From: Thalassovita autumnalis
Lineage (GTDB): Bacteria; Pseudomonadota; Alphaproteobacteria; Rhodobacterales; Rhodobacteraceae
Assembly (NCBI RefSeq): GCF_001458255.1
Contig: NZ_CYSB01000010.1
Location: 62,001 to 126,000 of the forward strand
DNA: 64,000 nucleotides
Direction of reading: 5' to 3'
Shown here one piece after another: positions 35,954 to 45,593 of this stretch. A model generated the notes under the pieces. The model was not told the origin of the DNA. It saw nothing but the letters and a program-made list of their open reading frames with translations, and did no database searches. Numbering within the stretch: position 1 is the stretch's first letter; every line of letters begins with the position of its first letter. A program made the position numbers and the translations under genes.

Positions 35954-38832
35954 TCGGCCGCCGGCAGGATGCGGCGCGATTTCTCGGCCTGGGCGTTATA
36001 ATCTTCCTGCCAGTCGCTGGGACCGTTTGACAGGCTGACCTGCACTGCGGTGACCTTGTATTCCGGACAGTTGGTGGCCCAGTCGGAGTAATCCGTGGTG
36101 ATCACATTGGCCTGCGTATCGGGGTGGTGGAAGGTGGTATAGACCACGCCGGTGCTGACCCGATCGGTAATCTTGGCCCGCAGCGTGGTTTCGCCCGAAC
36201 GCGAGGCCAGCTTCAGCCAGTCGCCATCCTTGATGCCGCGCACTTCGGCGTCATGGGCGTGGATCTCCAGCTCATCCTGATCGTGCCAGACCACGTTCTC
36301 CGTCCGCCGGGTCTGCGCGCCCACGTTATACTGCGACAGGATGCGGCCGGTGGTCAGCAGCAGTGGGAAGCGTGGGCCGGTTTTCTCATCCGTGGCGACA
36401 TATTCGGTGACGATGAAGCGGCCTTTGCCCCGGACAAACCCATCGACATGCATCAAAGGCGTGCCTTCGGGGTTGGCCTCATTGCAGGGCCACTGGATCG
36501 AGCCTTTCTCCTCCAGCATGGCGTAGTCCACACCGGCGAAGCTGGGGGTGGTGGCGGCAATTTCGTCCATGATCTGGCTGGGGTGGGTGTAGTGCCAGTC
36601 TGCCCCCATCGCCTGCGCCAGCAGCTGCGTCACCTCCCAGTCGGCATAGCCGTTTTTCGGCGCCATTACCTTGCGCACGCGGTTGATGCGGCGTTCGGCA
36701 TTGGTGAAGGTGCCGTCCTTTTCCAGGAAGGTCGAACCGGGCAGGAAGACATGCGCGTAGTTGGCAGTTTCATTGAGGAAGAGGTCATGCACGATGACAC
36801 ATTCCATTGCCGCCAGACCAGCTGCTACGTGTTTGGTGTCGGGGTCTGATTGCAGGATGTCCTCACCCTGACAGTAAAGGCCCTTGAAGGTGCCATCGAC
36901 CGCCGCGTCCAGCATGTTGGGGATGCGCAGACCAGGTTCGGGATCGATGGTGACACCCCAGGCGTCTTCGAAAATGGCGCGGACTTCCGGGCCTTTCACA
37001 TGGCGATAGCCCGGCAGTTCATGCGGGAAGCTGCCCATATCGCAGGAGCCCTGCACGTTGTTCTGACCCCGCAGCGGGTTCACCCCCACACCGCGCCGGC
37101 CGATGTTGCCGGTCAGCATGGCCAGGTTGGCGATGCCGATCACGGTGGTGGAGCCCTGCGAATGTTCGGTCACCCCCAGCCCGTAGTAGATTGCACCGTT
37201 GCCACCGGTGGCAAACAGACGCGCGGCCGCGCGCAGTTCGGCCGCTGGCACGCCGGTCAGCAGTTCGACGGCTTCGGGGCTGTGACGCGGATCGCTGACA
37301 AATTCGGCGTATTCCTGGAACTCTTCCCAGTCACACCGCTCCTGGATGAAGGCCTGATCCATCAGCCCTTCGGTCACGATCACATGGGCCAGCGCGGTCA
37401 CAACCGCCACATTGGTGCCGGGGCGCAGGGCAAGGTGATGCTGCGCCTCAATGTGGTTCGAGCGCACCAGATCGGTGCGGCGCGGGTCCACCACAATCAG
37501 CTTGGCGCCCTGACGCAGACGTTTCTTCAACCGGCTGGCAAATACCGGATGCCCGTCGGTCGGGTTGGCGCCGATCACGATCACCACATCGGTGTCTTCG
37601 ACACTGTCGAAATCCTGGGTTCCTGCCGAGGTGCCAAAGGTCTGCCCCAGCCCGTAGCCGGTGGGCGAATGGCAGACACGGGCGCAGGTGTCGGTGTTGT
37701 TGTTCATGAACACGCCACGCGCCAGTTTCTGCACCAGGAAGGTTTCCTCATTGGTGCAACGGCTGGAGGTGATCACCCCGATAGAGCGGCGGCCATGTTG
37801 TTCCTGCAGCCCTTTCAGACGGTTGGCCGCAAAGCTCAGCGCCTCGTCCCAGCTGACCTCTTGCCACGGCTCATCGATCGAGTCGCGGATCATCGGGTTC
37901 AGGATGCGGTCTTTGTGGTTGGCATAGCCATAGGCAAAACGGCCCTTCACGCAGGAATGGCCACGGTTCGCCTTGCCGTGTTTGTAGGGCACCATACGCA
38001 CCAGTTCGTCACCGCGCATCTCCGCCTTGAAGGAACAGCCGACGCCGCAATAGGCGCAGGTGGTGACCACGGATTTGTCCGGTGTGCCCAGCTCGATCAC
38101 GGATTTTTCCTGCAGGGTTGCGGTGGGGCAGGCCTGCACACAGGCGCCACAGCTGACGCAATCGGACCCCAGGAAATCATCCCCCGCCATCCCGGCGGAG
38201 ACACGGCTGTCAAAACCACGGCCTTCGATGGTCAGCGCAAAAGTGCCCTGCACCTCTTCGCAGGCGCGCACGCAGCGCGAACAGACGATGCATTTGGAAG
38301 GATCATAGGTGAAATAGGGGTTGCTGTCGTCTTTGGGCAGCCACTGCGGGTTTTCTTCGCCGCTGGTGTTGCGGGCCTCGAAATGGGTCTCTTTGGCCTC
38401 ATAACGCACATCGCGCAGGCCCACGGCCCCGGCTGCATCTTGCAATTCACAGTCGCCGTTGGCGGCGCAGGTCAGGCAGTCCAGCGGGTGGTCCGAGATG
38501 TAAAGCTCCATCACGCCTTTGCGCAGCTTCTGCACCTTCTCGGTCTGAGTTTTCACCACCATGCCTTCGCTGACCGGCGTGGTGCAGGAGGCCGGGGTGC
38601 CCCGGCGGCCCTCAATCTCCACCAGACACAGGCGGCAGGAGCCAAACGCTTCAACCGAGTCGGTGGCGCAAAGCTTGGGGATCTTGATCCCCGCCTCCAT
38701 CGAGGCCCGCATGACCGAGGTGCCTTCGGGGACCGAAACCTCAAAGCCATCCACGATGAGCGAGACCATATTGGTGGATTTCGACGCGGGCGTGCCCATG
38801 TCGTAATCGTCGGGCATCATGAAATCTTTCAT
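35950..38832 (-). CDS. fdsA: NAD-dependent formate dehydrogenase alpha subunit (molybdenum)
   Basis: The 960-residue catalytic subunit has a [2Fe-2S] ferredoxin domain (C55, C66, C69, C83), a His-Cys3 site (H115, C119, C122, C128), two [4Fe-4S] groups (from C181 and C225), and the bis-MGD domain with its own cluster (C259, C262, C266, C294). The active-site pair is C387-H388 in NTDTCARVCHSPTG, so it is a cysteine rather than selenocysteine enzyme. It oxidises formate to CO2 and feeds electrons to FdsBG. It overlaps fdsB and fdhD by 4 nt. Confidence 0.96.
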   Translation of the reverse strand: MKDFMMPDDYDMGTPASKSTNMVSLIVDGFEVSVPEGTSVMRASMEAGIKIPKLCATDSVEAFGSCRLCLVEIEGRRGTPASCTTPVSEGMVVKTQTEKVQKLRKGVMELYISDHPLDCLTCAANGDCELQDAAGAVGLRDVRYEAKETHFEARNTSGEENPQWLPKDDSNPYFTYDPSKCIVCSRCVRACEEVQGTFALTIEGRGFDSRVSAGMAGDDFLGSDCVSCGACVQACPTATLQEKSVIELGTPDKSVVTTCAYCGVGCSFKAEMRGDELVRMVPYKHGKANRGHSCVKGRFAYGYANHKDRILNPMIRDSIDEPWQEVSWDEALSFAANRLKGLQEQHGRRSIGVITSSRCTNEETFLVQKLARGVFMNNNTDTCARVCHSPTGYGLGQTFGTSAGTQDFDSVEDTDVVIVIGANPTDGHPVFASRLKKRLRQGAKLIVVDPRRTDLVRSNHIEAQHHLALRPGTNVAVVTALAHVIVTEGLMDQAFIQERCDWEEFQEYAEFVSDPRHSPEAVELLTGVPAAELRAAARLFATGGNGAIYYGLGVTEHSQGSTTVIGIANLAMLTGNIGRRGVGVNPLRGQNNVQGSCDMGSFPHELPGYRHVKGPEVRAIFEDAWGVTIDPEPGLRIPNMLDAAVDGTFKGLYCQGEDILQSDPDTKHVAAGLAAMECVIVHDLFLNETANYAHVFLPGSTFLEKDGTFTNAERRINRVRKVMAPKNGYADWEVTQLLAQAMGADWHYTHPSQIMDEIAATTPSFAGVDYAMLEEKGSIQWPCNEANPEGTPLMHVDGFVRGKGRFIVTEYVATDEKTGPRFPLLLTTGRILSQYNVGAQTRRTENVVWHDQDELEIHAHDAEVRGIKDGDWLKLASRSGETTLRAKITDRVSTGVVYTTFHHPDTQANVITTDYSDWATNCPEYKVTAVQVSLSNGPSDWQEDYNAQAEKSRRILPAAE

Positions 38833-40355
38833 TCTGCGGCCTCCTTCGCGGGGGTGAATTCTTCGGGGAATTGTTCAAGGGCGGACATGACGGGGAAGGG
38901 GGTGAAGCCCCCCAGCGCGCAGAGTGATCCCTCTTTCATCGTGTCACACAGGTCGGTCAGCAGCTCCACCGCGGCGCTGTCACCGGCTTTGATCCGGTCG
39001 ATGGTTTCCACACCGCGCACCGCGCCAATCCGGCAGGGGGTGCATTTGCCGCAGCTTTCCACCGCGCAGAACTCCATCGCGAACCGCGCCATGCCCAGCA
39101 TGTCGGCGCTGTCATCAAAAACCACAATACCGGCGTGACCGATCAGCGCGTCCTCGGCGGTGAATTCCTCATAGCCAAAGAGCGTGTCGAACTTGGCTGG
39201 CGCCAGATAGGCGCCTAAGGGGCCACCGACCTGCACCGCCTTGACCGGACGGCCCGTCGCGGTGCCACCGGCGATGTCGTTGATCAGATCCCCCAGCGGC
39301 ATGCCAAAAGCGGTTTCAAACAGCCCGCCAAACTTGACGTTGCCCGCGATCTGGATCGGCATGGTGCCGCGCGACCGGCCAAGGCCGAAGTCCGCGTAAT
39401 GCTGCGCGCCTTTTTCCAGAATGACCGGCACGGTGGCCAGCGAGATCACGTTGTTGACCACGGTGGGTTTGCCCAGAAACCCCTCAAGCGCGGGCAAGGG
39501 CGGTTTGGCCCGCACGATGCCGCGCTTACCTTCCAGCGAGTTCAGCAGCGAGGTTTCCTCACCACAGACATAGGCCCCCGCACCCACGCGGATTTCCATG
39601 TCGAAGGCTTTGCCTGATCCCAACAGATCCGCGCCCAGCAGACCGTTCAGCCGCGCGATGCGCACCGCCTCATTCATCACACGGATGGCAACGGGATATT
39701 CCGAACGCAGGTAGACATAGCCCTTGGTCGCCCCAACGGCGAGGCCGGCAATCGCCATGCCTTCGATCAGGGTGAAGGGGTCCCCTTCCATGATCATCCG
39801 GTCGGCAAAGGTGCCGCTGTCGCCTTCATCGGCGTTGCAGATGATGTATTTCTGATCCGCCTCAGCGCCCAGAACCGTGTTCCATTTGATGCCCGTCGGG
39901 AAGCCCGCGCCGCCCCGGCCCCGCAGGCCCGAGTCGGTGACTTCCTGAACCACATCGGCAGGCGTCATCGCCAGCGCGCGGCGCAGACCGGTCAGACCGC
40001 CATGCGCCTCATAATCCGCAATCGACAGCGGATCGATCACGCCGCACCGGGCAAAGGTCAGGCGGGTCTGGCGCGCCAGATAGGGGATCTCCTCCACCGG
40101 ACCCAGCGCCTTGGCGTGGCCCTCAAGATCGTCAAACAGAAACGGCACATCGGCGGTCTCCATCGGGCCGAAGCCGATGCGGCCCGCCTCGGTCTCAACC
40201 TCGACCAGCGGTTCCAGCCAGACCATGCCACGGGTGCCGTTGCGGATCAGTTCCACAGGGATGTCGCGGGCTTTGGCTTCTGCCACGATCGCTGCGGCAA
40301 CCTCATCTGCGCCAACCGCAACGGCGGCGGTGTCGAGGGGCACGTAGATCTTCAT
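38829..40355 (-). CDS. fdsB: Formate dehydrogenase beta subunit (NuoF-like)
   Basis: This 508-residue subunit binds FMN, NAD+ and a [4Fe-4S] cluster. Motifs: GLRGRGGAGFPTGIKW (FMN/NAD), GAYVCGEETSLLNSLEGKRG (NAD), and ESCGKCTPCRIG plus a later Cys (cluster). A roughly 150-residue N-terminal extension of the thioredoxin-like type precedes the NuoF core. It hands electrons from FdsA clusters to NAD+. It overlaps both neighbours by 4 nt. Confidence 0.95.
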   Translation of the reverse strand: MKIYVPLDTAAVAVGADEVAAAIVAEAKARDIPVELIRNGTRGMVWLEPLVEVETEAGRIGFGPMETADVPFLFDDLEGHAKALGPVEEIPYLARQTRLTFARCGVIDPLSIADYEAHGGLTGLRRALAMTPADVVQEVTDSGLRGRGGAGFPTGIKWNTVLGAEADQKYIICNADEGDSGTFADRMIMEGDPFTLIEGMAIAGLAVGATKGYVYLRSEYPVAIRVMNEAVRIARLNGLLGADLLGSGKAFDMEIRVGAGAYVCGEETSLLNSLEGKRGIVRAKPPLPALEGFLGKPTVVNNVISLATVPVILEKGAQHYADFGLGRSRGTMPIQIAGNVKFGGLFETAFGMPLGDLINDIAGGTATGRPVKAVQVGGPLGAYLAPAKFDTLFGYEEFTAEDALIGHAGIVVFDDSADMLGMARFAMEFCAVESCGKCTPCRIGAVRGVETIDRIKAGDSAAVELLTDLCDTMKEGSLCALGGFTPFPVMSALEQFPEEFTPAKEAAE

Positions 40356-40831
40356 GCGCTTGCCTCCGCCAGTAGGGTTTCCAGCTTCTCTGCGGTCAGC
40401 CGGCCATGCAGCGTGTCATCCACCATCGCAGCCGGACCTGAGGCACAGAGGCCCAGGCAATAGACCGGTTCAATCGTCACCGCCCCGTCCTTTGAGGTGC
40501 CGTGCCATTCCAGCCCCAGCTTTTGCAGCGCGTCATCGGCCATCTGGTTCACACCCATGGCCTGACAGGCCTCGGCGCGGCAGATTTTCACCACATGGCG
40601 GCCCGCAGGCAGGTCGCGGAAATCGTGGTAGAAGCTGACAACGCCATGCACCTCGGCGCGGCCGATGTTCAGGTGATCCGCGATGACCGGCACCGCAGCA
40701 GCGGGGATATGGTCGAATTCTTCCTGCACTGCATGCAGGATCGGCAGCAGCGGTCCTTCCAGCCCAACATGCTGGGCGAGGATATTGTGCAGCGCCTCGG
40801 CTTGAGTATCGGCAAGCAATGCATCTGGCAT
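40352..40831 (-). CDS. fdsG: Formate dehydrogenase gamma subunit (NuoE-like)
   Basis: The 159-residue protein is a thioredoxin-fold [2Fe-2S] subunit of the NuoE type. Cluster ligands are in CRAEACQAMG and YCLGLCASGPA. It sits first among the structural genes, with fdsB overlapping its stop by 4 nt. The 92-nt gap from the LysR gene likely contains the operon promoter. Confidence 0.94.
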   Translation of the reverse strand: MPDALLADTQAEALHNILAQHVGLEGPLLPILHAVQEEFDHIPAAAVPVIADHLNIGRAEVHGVVSFYHDFRDLPAGRHVVKICRAEACQAMGVNQMADDALQKLGLEWHGTSKDGAVTIEPVYCLGLCASGPAAMVDDTLHGRLTAEKLETLLAEASA

Positions 40832-40923
40832 CGCAGGGCCCTCCCTAACAGTAACTTACCACGATTTGGGTGATTTTTACATCACCGATCAATATCGAAA
40901 TTTCGTTACTTGATAGAAATTGA

Positions 40924-41832
40924 CTATCGTTGACCCAACCGTTCCGAAAGCGACATGGCAGAGTCGAGAAGCGCCGTCAGCACCGGCGCATGGGGTTCGC
41001 GGTGTGGCGCAATAAGCCCAATTCGATGGCTGGCTTCGGGGCTGACCAGCGGAACGGCCACCAATCCGCCGTCAGGTGATTCGTTTTGCAGGAAGATTTC
41101 GGTGCTTTTCTGCGGCAGGATCGACGCCCATCCGCCGCTCATCACATGGGAAATCAACACGATCAGGGAGGAGGCTTCGATCTGCGGCTGCGTTTCCACC
41201 CCGGCGGTGCTGAGATGGGTGTTGATGATACGGCGGTTCTGCATGTCCGGGGTCAGCAGGCACAGCGGCAGCTCTGCCAGTTCGGCCCATTTCACCTGCG
41301 CCCGGCTGGCCAGCGGGTGATCGCGCCGCAGCATCAGCACATAGCGTTCGGCATGGATCGGCACCGTGGTCACCCGGCCCAGCGGTTCATTGTCCAGATA
41401 GGTCAGCCCGGCATCGATCTGCAAATTGTCCAGCATCGACAGGATCTCACCCGAGGTGCGCGACCAGATGGTCAGCCGCACATTTGGATGGGCACGAGCA
41501 AAATCCGCCGTCAGGTCAGACACCAGCGTCAGCGCGGTCGGGATCACCGCCAGCCGCAGATTGCCGGAAAGCCCCTGCCGCGCGGTGCGCATCTCTTCTT
41601 TCATGGTGCGCACATCGCCCACGATCTGGCGCGCCCAGTCCAAAACCCGTTGCCCTTCAGGCGTCAGCCCCTGAAACCGCGATCCCCGATGCACCAGCAC
41701 CACGCCCAGCTGTTCCTCCAGCTGCTTGATGGCGGCCGAAAGGCTGGGCTGGGTGACCCGGCAGGCCTCCGCCGCGCGGCCAAAGTGCTGCTCACGGGCG
41801 AGGGCGATGAACATTTCCAACTTGTCGATCAT
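40924..41832 (-). CDS. LysR-family regulator upstream of the formate dehydrogenase operon
   Basis: This 302-residue LysR protein starts MIDKLEMFIALAREQHFGRA, with HTH segment VTQPSLSAAIKQLEEQLG. The ATG at 41832 is chosen from the family start; a longer frame to 41931 is unlikely. It reads in the same direction as fdsG, 92 nt upstream, so it may both precede and regulate the fds genes. The effector is likely formate or a related C1 signal by context. Confidence 0.85.
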   Translation of the reverse strand: MIDKLEMFIALAREQHFGRAAEACRVTQPSLSAAIKQLEEQLGVVLVHRGSRFQGLTPEGQRVLDWARQIVGDVRTMKEEMRTARQGLSGNLRLAVIPTALTLVSDLTADFARAHPNVRLTIWSRTSGEILSMLDNLQIDAGLTYLDNEPLGRVTTVPIHAERYVLMLRRDHPLASRAQVKWAELAELPLCLLTPDMQNRRIINTHLSTAGVETQPQIEASSLIVLISHVMSGGWASILPQKSTEIFLQNESPDGGLVAVPLVSPEASHRIGLIAPHREPHAPVLTALLDSAMSLSERLGQR

Positions 41833-41997
41833 CCGGCGACTATTGCGCGTCCCTGCGGAAAACGGAACCGGGGGGGCAGCAATTCCTTTGGCCCGACTCT
41901 CGGTGATGGATGCAAGCCAAGTGACGGCCAAGTGACGGGGCGAAACAATTTACAGCCTTTCGCGTGCCGTGTTCCCTGACCGCAGGGAGGAACCGAA

Positions 41998-42609
41998 ATG
42001 AGCAAAGTGTTGTATGAACGCGTCGGCCGCATCGCGCGGATCACCTTGAACCGGCCTGAGGTGATGAAACCGGTGATCTGCAAGGTGCACGGGTTTGCGG
42101 TTGCCGGGGGTTCGGACATCGCGCTCTGCGCAGATCTGACCATCATGGCGGAGGAGGCGCAGATCGGCTACATGCCCGCCCGCGTCTGGGGGTGCCCGAC
42201 CACCGCGATGTGGGTCTATCGTCTGGGGCCGGAACGGGCCAAGCGGATGCTGTTCACCGGTGACAAGATCACCGGGCGTGAGGCTGCGGATATGGGGCTG
42301 GTGCTGAACGCCGTGCCCGCCGCGGATCTGGACGCTGAGGTTGAGGCGATGGCCGAACGGATGGCGGCGGTTCCGATCAATCAGCTGGCGATGCAGAAGA
42401 TGGTGATCAATCAAGCGATGGAGCAGACCATGCAGGCCACGCAACGTCTGGCCACCGTGTTTGACGGTATCACCCGCCATTCGCCCGAAGGGTTGAACTT
42501 CAAACAGCGGGCTGAGGCGGTGGGCTGGAAACAGGCGGTGTCGGAACGCGACAGCGGCACCTGGGATTGGACGGCAAACGGCCCGTTGCCCGGCGCGAAC
42601 CGCCCGTAA
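41998..42609 (+). CDS. Crotonase-family protein with a large internal deletion
   Basis: The 203-residue frame starts as a normal enoyl-CoA hydratase/isomerase (VLYERVGRIARITLNRPEVM) and then jumps to KPVICKVHGFAVAGGSDIAL, which belongs after the first oxyanion-hole region. Family members run about 280-290 residues, so roughly 80 are missing, including the A-G-x-D oxyanion segment. The second motif AGGSD, the GYMPARVWGCPT loop and the C-terminus remain. The join reads GTGATGAAACC, and a short repeat around ATGAA may have caused it. Probably inactive as a crotonase. Confidence 0.8.
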   Translation: MSKVLYERVGRIARITLNRPEVMKPVICKVHGFAVAGGSDIALCADLTIMAEEAQIGYMPARVWGCPTTAMWVYRLGPERAKRMLFTGDKITGREAADMGLVLNAVPAADLDAEVEAMAERMAAVPINQLAMQKMVINQAMEQTMQATQRLATVFDGITRHSPEGLNFKQRAEAVGWKQAVSERDSGTWDWTANGPLPGANRP

Positions 42610-42632
42610 CCACTAGACCTTGATTGCAAAAG

Positions 42633-42666
42633 AAAAGCCGCCCGGCAGACAGCGCGGGCGGCTTTT
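42633..42666. terminator. Bidirectional terminator between the crotonase gene and accA
   Basis: AAAAGCCGCCC (42633-42643) pairs with GGGCGGCTTTT (42656-42666) around a 12-nt loop, between convergent genes. Confidence 0.9.
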
Positions 42667-42686
42667 AATCTAACTCATTTATAGGC

Positions 42687-43649
42687 TTAGGCAGCCAGGC
42701 CCTTGCTGCCCATATCGAGGAACTTCTGGCGGCGGTCTTTGACCAGCTGCTCCGGCGACTGGCCGGCCAGCTCATCCAGCATTGACTGGATGTGTTCGCC
42801 AACCGCTTTGATCGAGGCACCGGCATCGCGATGTGCGCCGCCCAGCGGTTCGTCGATCACCCGGTCGGTCACGCCCAGCTTGGTCAGGTCCTGCGCGGTT
42901 AGACGCAGCGCCTCAGCGGCTTCGCGCATCTTGTCGGCGTTCTTCCACAGGATCGAGGCACAGCCCTCAGGCGTGATCACCGAATAGACCGAATGTTCCA
43001 TCATCGCGACGCGGTTTGCCGTGGCAAAGGCCACCGCCCCGCCCGAGCCACCTTCGCCAACGATCACCGAAATCAGCGGCACGCCGATCTGCAGGCATTT
43101 TTCTGTCGAACGGGCGATGGCTTCGGACTGGCCGCGCTCTTCCGCGCCTTTGCCGGGATAGGCACCGGGGGTGTCCACCAGGGTGATCACCGGCAGGCCA
43201 AACTTGTCTGCCATTTCCATCAGACGCACGGCTTTGCGGTAGCCCTCGGGGCGCGCCATGCCAAAGTTGCGGTCGATTCGGCTTTTGGTGTCATTGCCTT
43301 TTTCGTGGCCGATCACCATCACCGGGGTGTCGCCGAAACGCGCCAGGCCGCCCATGACGGCGTGATCATCGGCAAAGTTCCGGTCACCCGCCAGCGGCGT
43401 GTATTCGGTGAACAGCGCGTCGATGTAATCTTGGCAATGCGGCCGGTCGGGATGCCGTGCCACCTGGCATTTGCGCCACGGTGTCAGGGTCTTATACAGT
43501 TCGGCCAGCATTTCGGACGCTTTTTTGTCCAAAGCAGCAGCTTCTTCTTCGACGTCCATTTCCTCGTTCTGGCGGGCCATCGCACGCAGCTCTTCGGCTT
43601 TGCCTTCGATCTCGGCAAGGGGGCGTTCAAAGTCGAGGTAGTTGGTCAT
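42687..43649 (-). CDS. accA: Acetyl-CoA carboxylase carboxyltransferase subunit alpha
   Basis: A 320-residue enzyme subunit that, with AccD, moves the carboxyl group from biotin to acetyl-CoA in fatty-acid synthesis. It has the N-terminal coiled region ([17 protein letters not shown]), the glycine-rich [10 protein letters not shown] loop and [12 protein letters not shown]. Length matches AccA. accD is not in this window. Confidence 0.96.
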   Translation of the reverse strand: MTNYLDFERPLAEIEGKAEELRAMARQNEEMDVEEEAAALDKKASEMLAELYKTLTPWRKCQVARHPDRPHCQDYIDALFTEYTPLAGDRNFADDHAVMGGLARFGDTPVMVIGHEKGNDTKSRIDRNFGMARPEGYRKAVRLMEMADKFGLPVITLVDTPGAYPGKGAEERGQSEAIARSTEKCLQIGVPLISVIVGEGGSGGAVAFATANRVAMMEHSVYSVITPEGCASILWKNADKMREAAEALRLTAQDLTKLGVTDRVIDEPLGGAHRDAGASIKAVGEHIQSMLDELAGQSPEQLVKDRRQKFLDMGSKGLAA

Positions 43650-43754
43650 TTTATGTCAGTCTCCAGCCTTGGATGGCAGGTTATATGGCGCTGCCTGCGC
43701 TCAGATGCAACAACGCATGTGACCTAAGGGGAGGGGCAGGCGTATTTTCCCCAA

Positions 43755-44372
43755 TCAAATCGCGCCAGAGAGCGCCGCTCGCAGCGCCAATTCAGGCGAG
43801 GTCAAAACAGGGCAGGGCAGGTCTTGCAATGCCGCTGCCGCCCCCGCCATGGAGGCCTGCGCCAGAACGATGGCGCTATACTGCCCTTGCCCGGCCACAT
43901 GCCGGATATCCTGGCTAAGCGCCGTGGCAAATCCCTGCAAATCACCAGTCTCGAACAGCGGCCAATGTTGACCCAGAAACAGCGGCGCGGCTGGGGTCAT
44001 GTTGCCCTCGGCCTGCAACTCCCGCTCAAGCAGCGACAGGCTGGGCGCCTCGGTTGAGCGCAGGCAATAGACGATCAGCACCCGCCCCCCGGTTTGTGCG
44101 GCGGTGCGCATCATCGGCTGATCGATGCGAATGGCGCCAAACGCCTCAGCGATCGGGCCCAGGCTGGTGCAGCTGCACAAAACAGCCCCCTCCGCGGCGT
44201 CAATCGCCGCGCCAACCTCATCGCGCAGTGCCTCACTGATCCCGGCCTGCGCCTGCGCCAGCCAATCGGGACGCACCAGATGGGTCAGCGCAGCCTCCGG
44301 CGCCAACTGCTCGCGCAGAGTATTAAAGGTCAGGCGGTGCACATCGGCAGTGTGGATCAGGGTCAGTGTCAT
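43755..44372 (-). CDS. Asp/Glu racemase-fold protein with one catalytic-type cysteine
   Basis: The 205-residue protein has the VLCSCTSLGPIAEAF motif (C66, C68) expected around the first catalytic Cys of the Asp/Glu/hydantoin racemase superfamily. The second site, where racemases have a Cys, reads IVLAQASMAGAA with none. Single-Cys members include decarboxylases and isomerases such as arylmalonate decarboxylase and maleate isomerase, so racemase activity is unlikely. Start at 44372 is the MTLTLIHTADVH form. Specific function unknown. Confidence 0.7.
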   Translation of the reverse strand: MTLTLIHTADVHRLTFNTLREQLAPEAALTHLVRPDWLAQAQAGISEALRDEVGAAIDAAEGAVLCSCTSLGPIAEAFGAIRIDQPMMRTAAQTGGRVLIVYCLRSTEAPSLSLLERELQAEGNMTPAAPLFLGQHWPLFETGDLQGFATALSQDIRHVAGQGQYSAIVLAQASMAGAAAALQDLPCPVLTSPELALRAALSGAI

Positions 44373-44442
44373 GAAACAGAGATTAGGCTCAGAACCCATT
44401 AATGTTCCAGCACCGGTGCGGAAAAATTATTGATTTCTGAGC

Positions 44443-45030
44443 CTAGAGAACCGGCAGGAGCGACGCCACCAGCAACACGGCCATAAAGATATTGAACGCT
44501 CGCAGCCGTTGCGGTGAGGACAGTACACGGCTCATCTGCTGGCCCAGCGCCGTCCAGCTGCTGACCGAAGGCAGGTTCACCGCGCCGAAAATCGCCGCCA
44601 CCATCAGGATCGAAAACACCGTGCGTTCCGGCGCATAAAGGGTGATCGCGGTCAGCGCCATCTGCCAGGCCTTGGGGTTCACCCATTGAAACGCCGCTGC
44701 CTGCAGAAAGGTCATCGGCGTGCCGGTGCTTCCGCTGGTATCCGGCATGCCCGCATTGGCAATCTTCCACGCCAACCACAACAGATAGGCGATCCCGGCA
44801 ACCTTCAACACCGTGTGGGTTACTGGAAAGGCATCAAACAGACCCATCAGCCCAACCCCGACAAGGGCCACCATCAGAACAAACCCCAGCGCCACCCCCA
44901 GCATATGCGGAATGGTGCGCCGGAACCCGTAATTGGCGCCTGAGGCCATCAGCATCAGGTTGTTCGGGCCAGGGGTGATGGAGGTCACAAAGGCAAAAGC
45001 GGCGAGGGCGGTGAGCAGGTCGTAAGTCAT
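44443..45030 (-). CDS. LysE-family amino-acid exporter
   Basis: This 195-residue membrane protein has six hydrophobic segments and the LysE/RhtB signature FVTSITPGPNNLMLMASG followed by GFRRTIPHMLG. It exports amino acids or related compounds. The ATG at 45030 is preferred to a longer frame that would cover the divergent promoter. It is divergent from an Lrp-type regulator, the classic LysE/LysG-like pairing. Confidence 0.9.
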   Translation of the reverse strand: MTYDLLTALAAFAFVTSITPGPNNLMLMASGANYGFRRTIPHMLGVALGFVLMVALVGVGLMGLFDAFPVTHTVLKVAGIAYLLWLAWKIANAGMPDTSGSTGTPMTFLQAAAFQWVNPKAWQMALTAITLYAPERTVFSILMVAAIFGAVNLPSVSSWTALGQQMSRVLSSPQRLRAFNIFMAVLLVASLLPVL

Positions 45031-45102
45031 TGGGCAAGAATATGCTGTTCTTGCTGCATTGAAATTGCAATGTTGGGCGTGGATACGCAGATGAGACAAT
45101 AA

Positions 45103-45555
45103 ATGGCGAAGATAGATCAAATCAACGACAGGATATTGCAGGAATTGTCGCGTGACGGTCGGATTTCCAACCTGGAACTGGCGGATCGGGTGGGCCTGTC
45201 GCCCTCGGCCTGCCTGCGCCGGGTGCAGGAGCTGGAGCGTTCAGGCGTCATTCAGGGCTATCGCGCGGTGATCAACCCGGCGGCGCGGGATGTTGGCTTT
45301 GTGGCCTATATGACGGTGGGGCTGGGGCTGCACACCAAATCCGCGCAGGAGGCTTTTGAGCGCTCCATTGCTCTGGCTCCGGAAGTGCGCGAATGCCACA
45401 ACATTACGGGCACGGTCGAGTATCTCTTGCGGGTCGAGGCGCGGGATCTGGCGGACTACAAGCGGTTCCATACCGATATCTTGGGCACCTTGGATCAGGT
45501 CAATTCGATCACCACCTTTGTTGTCATGGGCTCCCCCAAGGATGAACGGGCGTGA
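45103..45555 (+). CDS. Lrp/AsnC-family regulator divergent from the LysE exporter
   Basis: A 150-residue regulator: HTH in the first 60 residues (NDRILQELSRDGRISNLELA) and a RAM ligand-binding domain ending TFVVMGSPKDERA. It sits 72 nt from the divergent exporter gene and likely controls it in response to an amino acid. It is followed by a dispersed structured element (45594-45654). Confidence 0.92.
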   Translation: MAKIDQINDRILQELSRDGRISNLELADRVGLSPSACLRRVQELERSGVIQGYRAVINPAARDVGFVAYMTVGLGLHTKSAQEAFERSIALAPEVRECHNITGTVEYLLRVEARDLADYKRFHTDILGTLDQVNSITTFVVMGSPKDERA

Positions 45556-45593
45556 TCTGCGGGGGGTGACGGGGGCGGTTCGGTTGGCGGAAT

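Noticed and set aside
36850-39138. Long open frame (762 codons) opposite fdsA
   Set aside because: It is the mirror of a clear, motif-rich formate dehydrogenase gene. Long antisense frames are common in GC-rich genomes.
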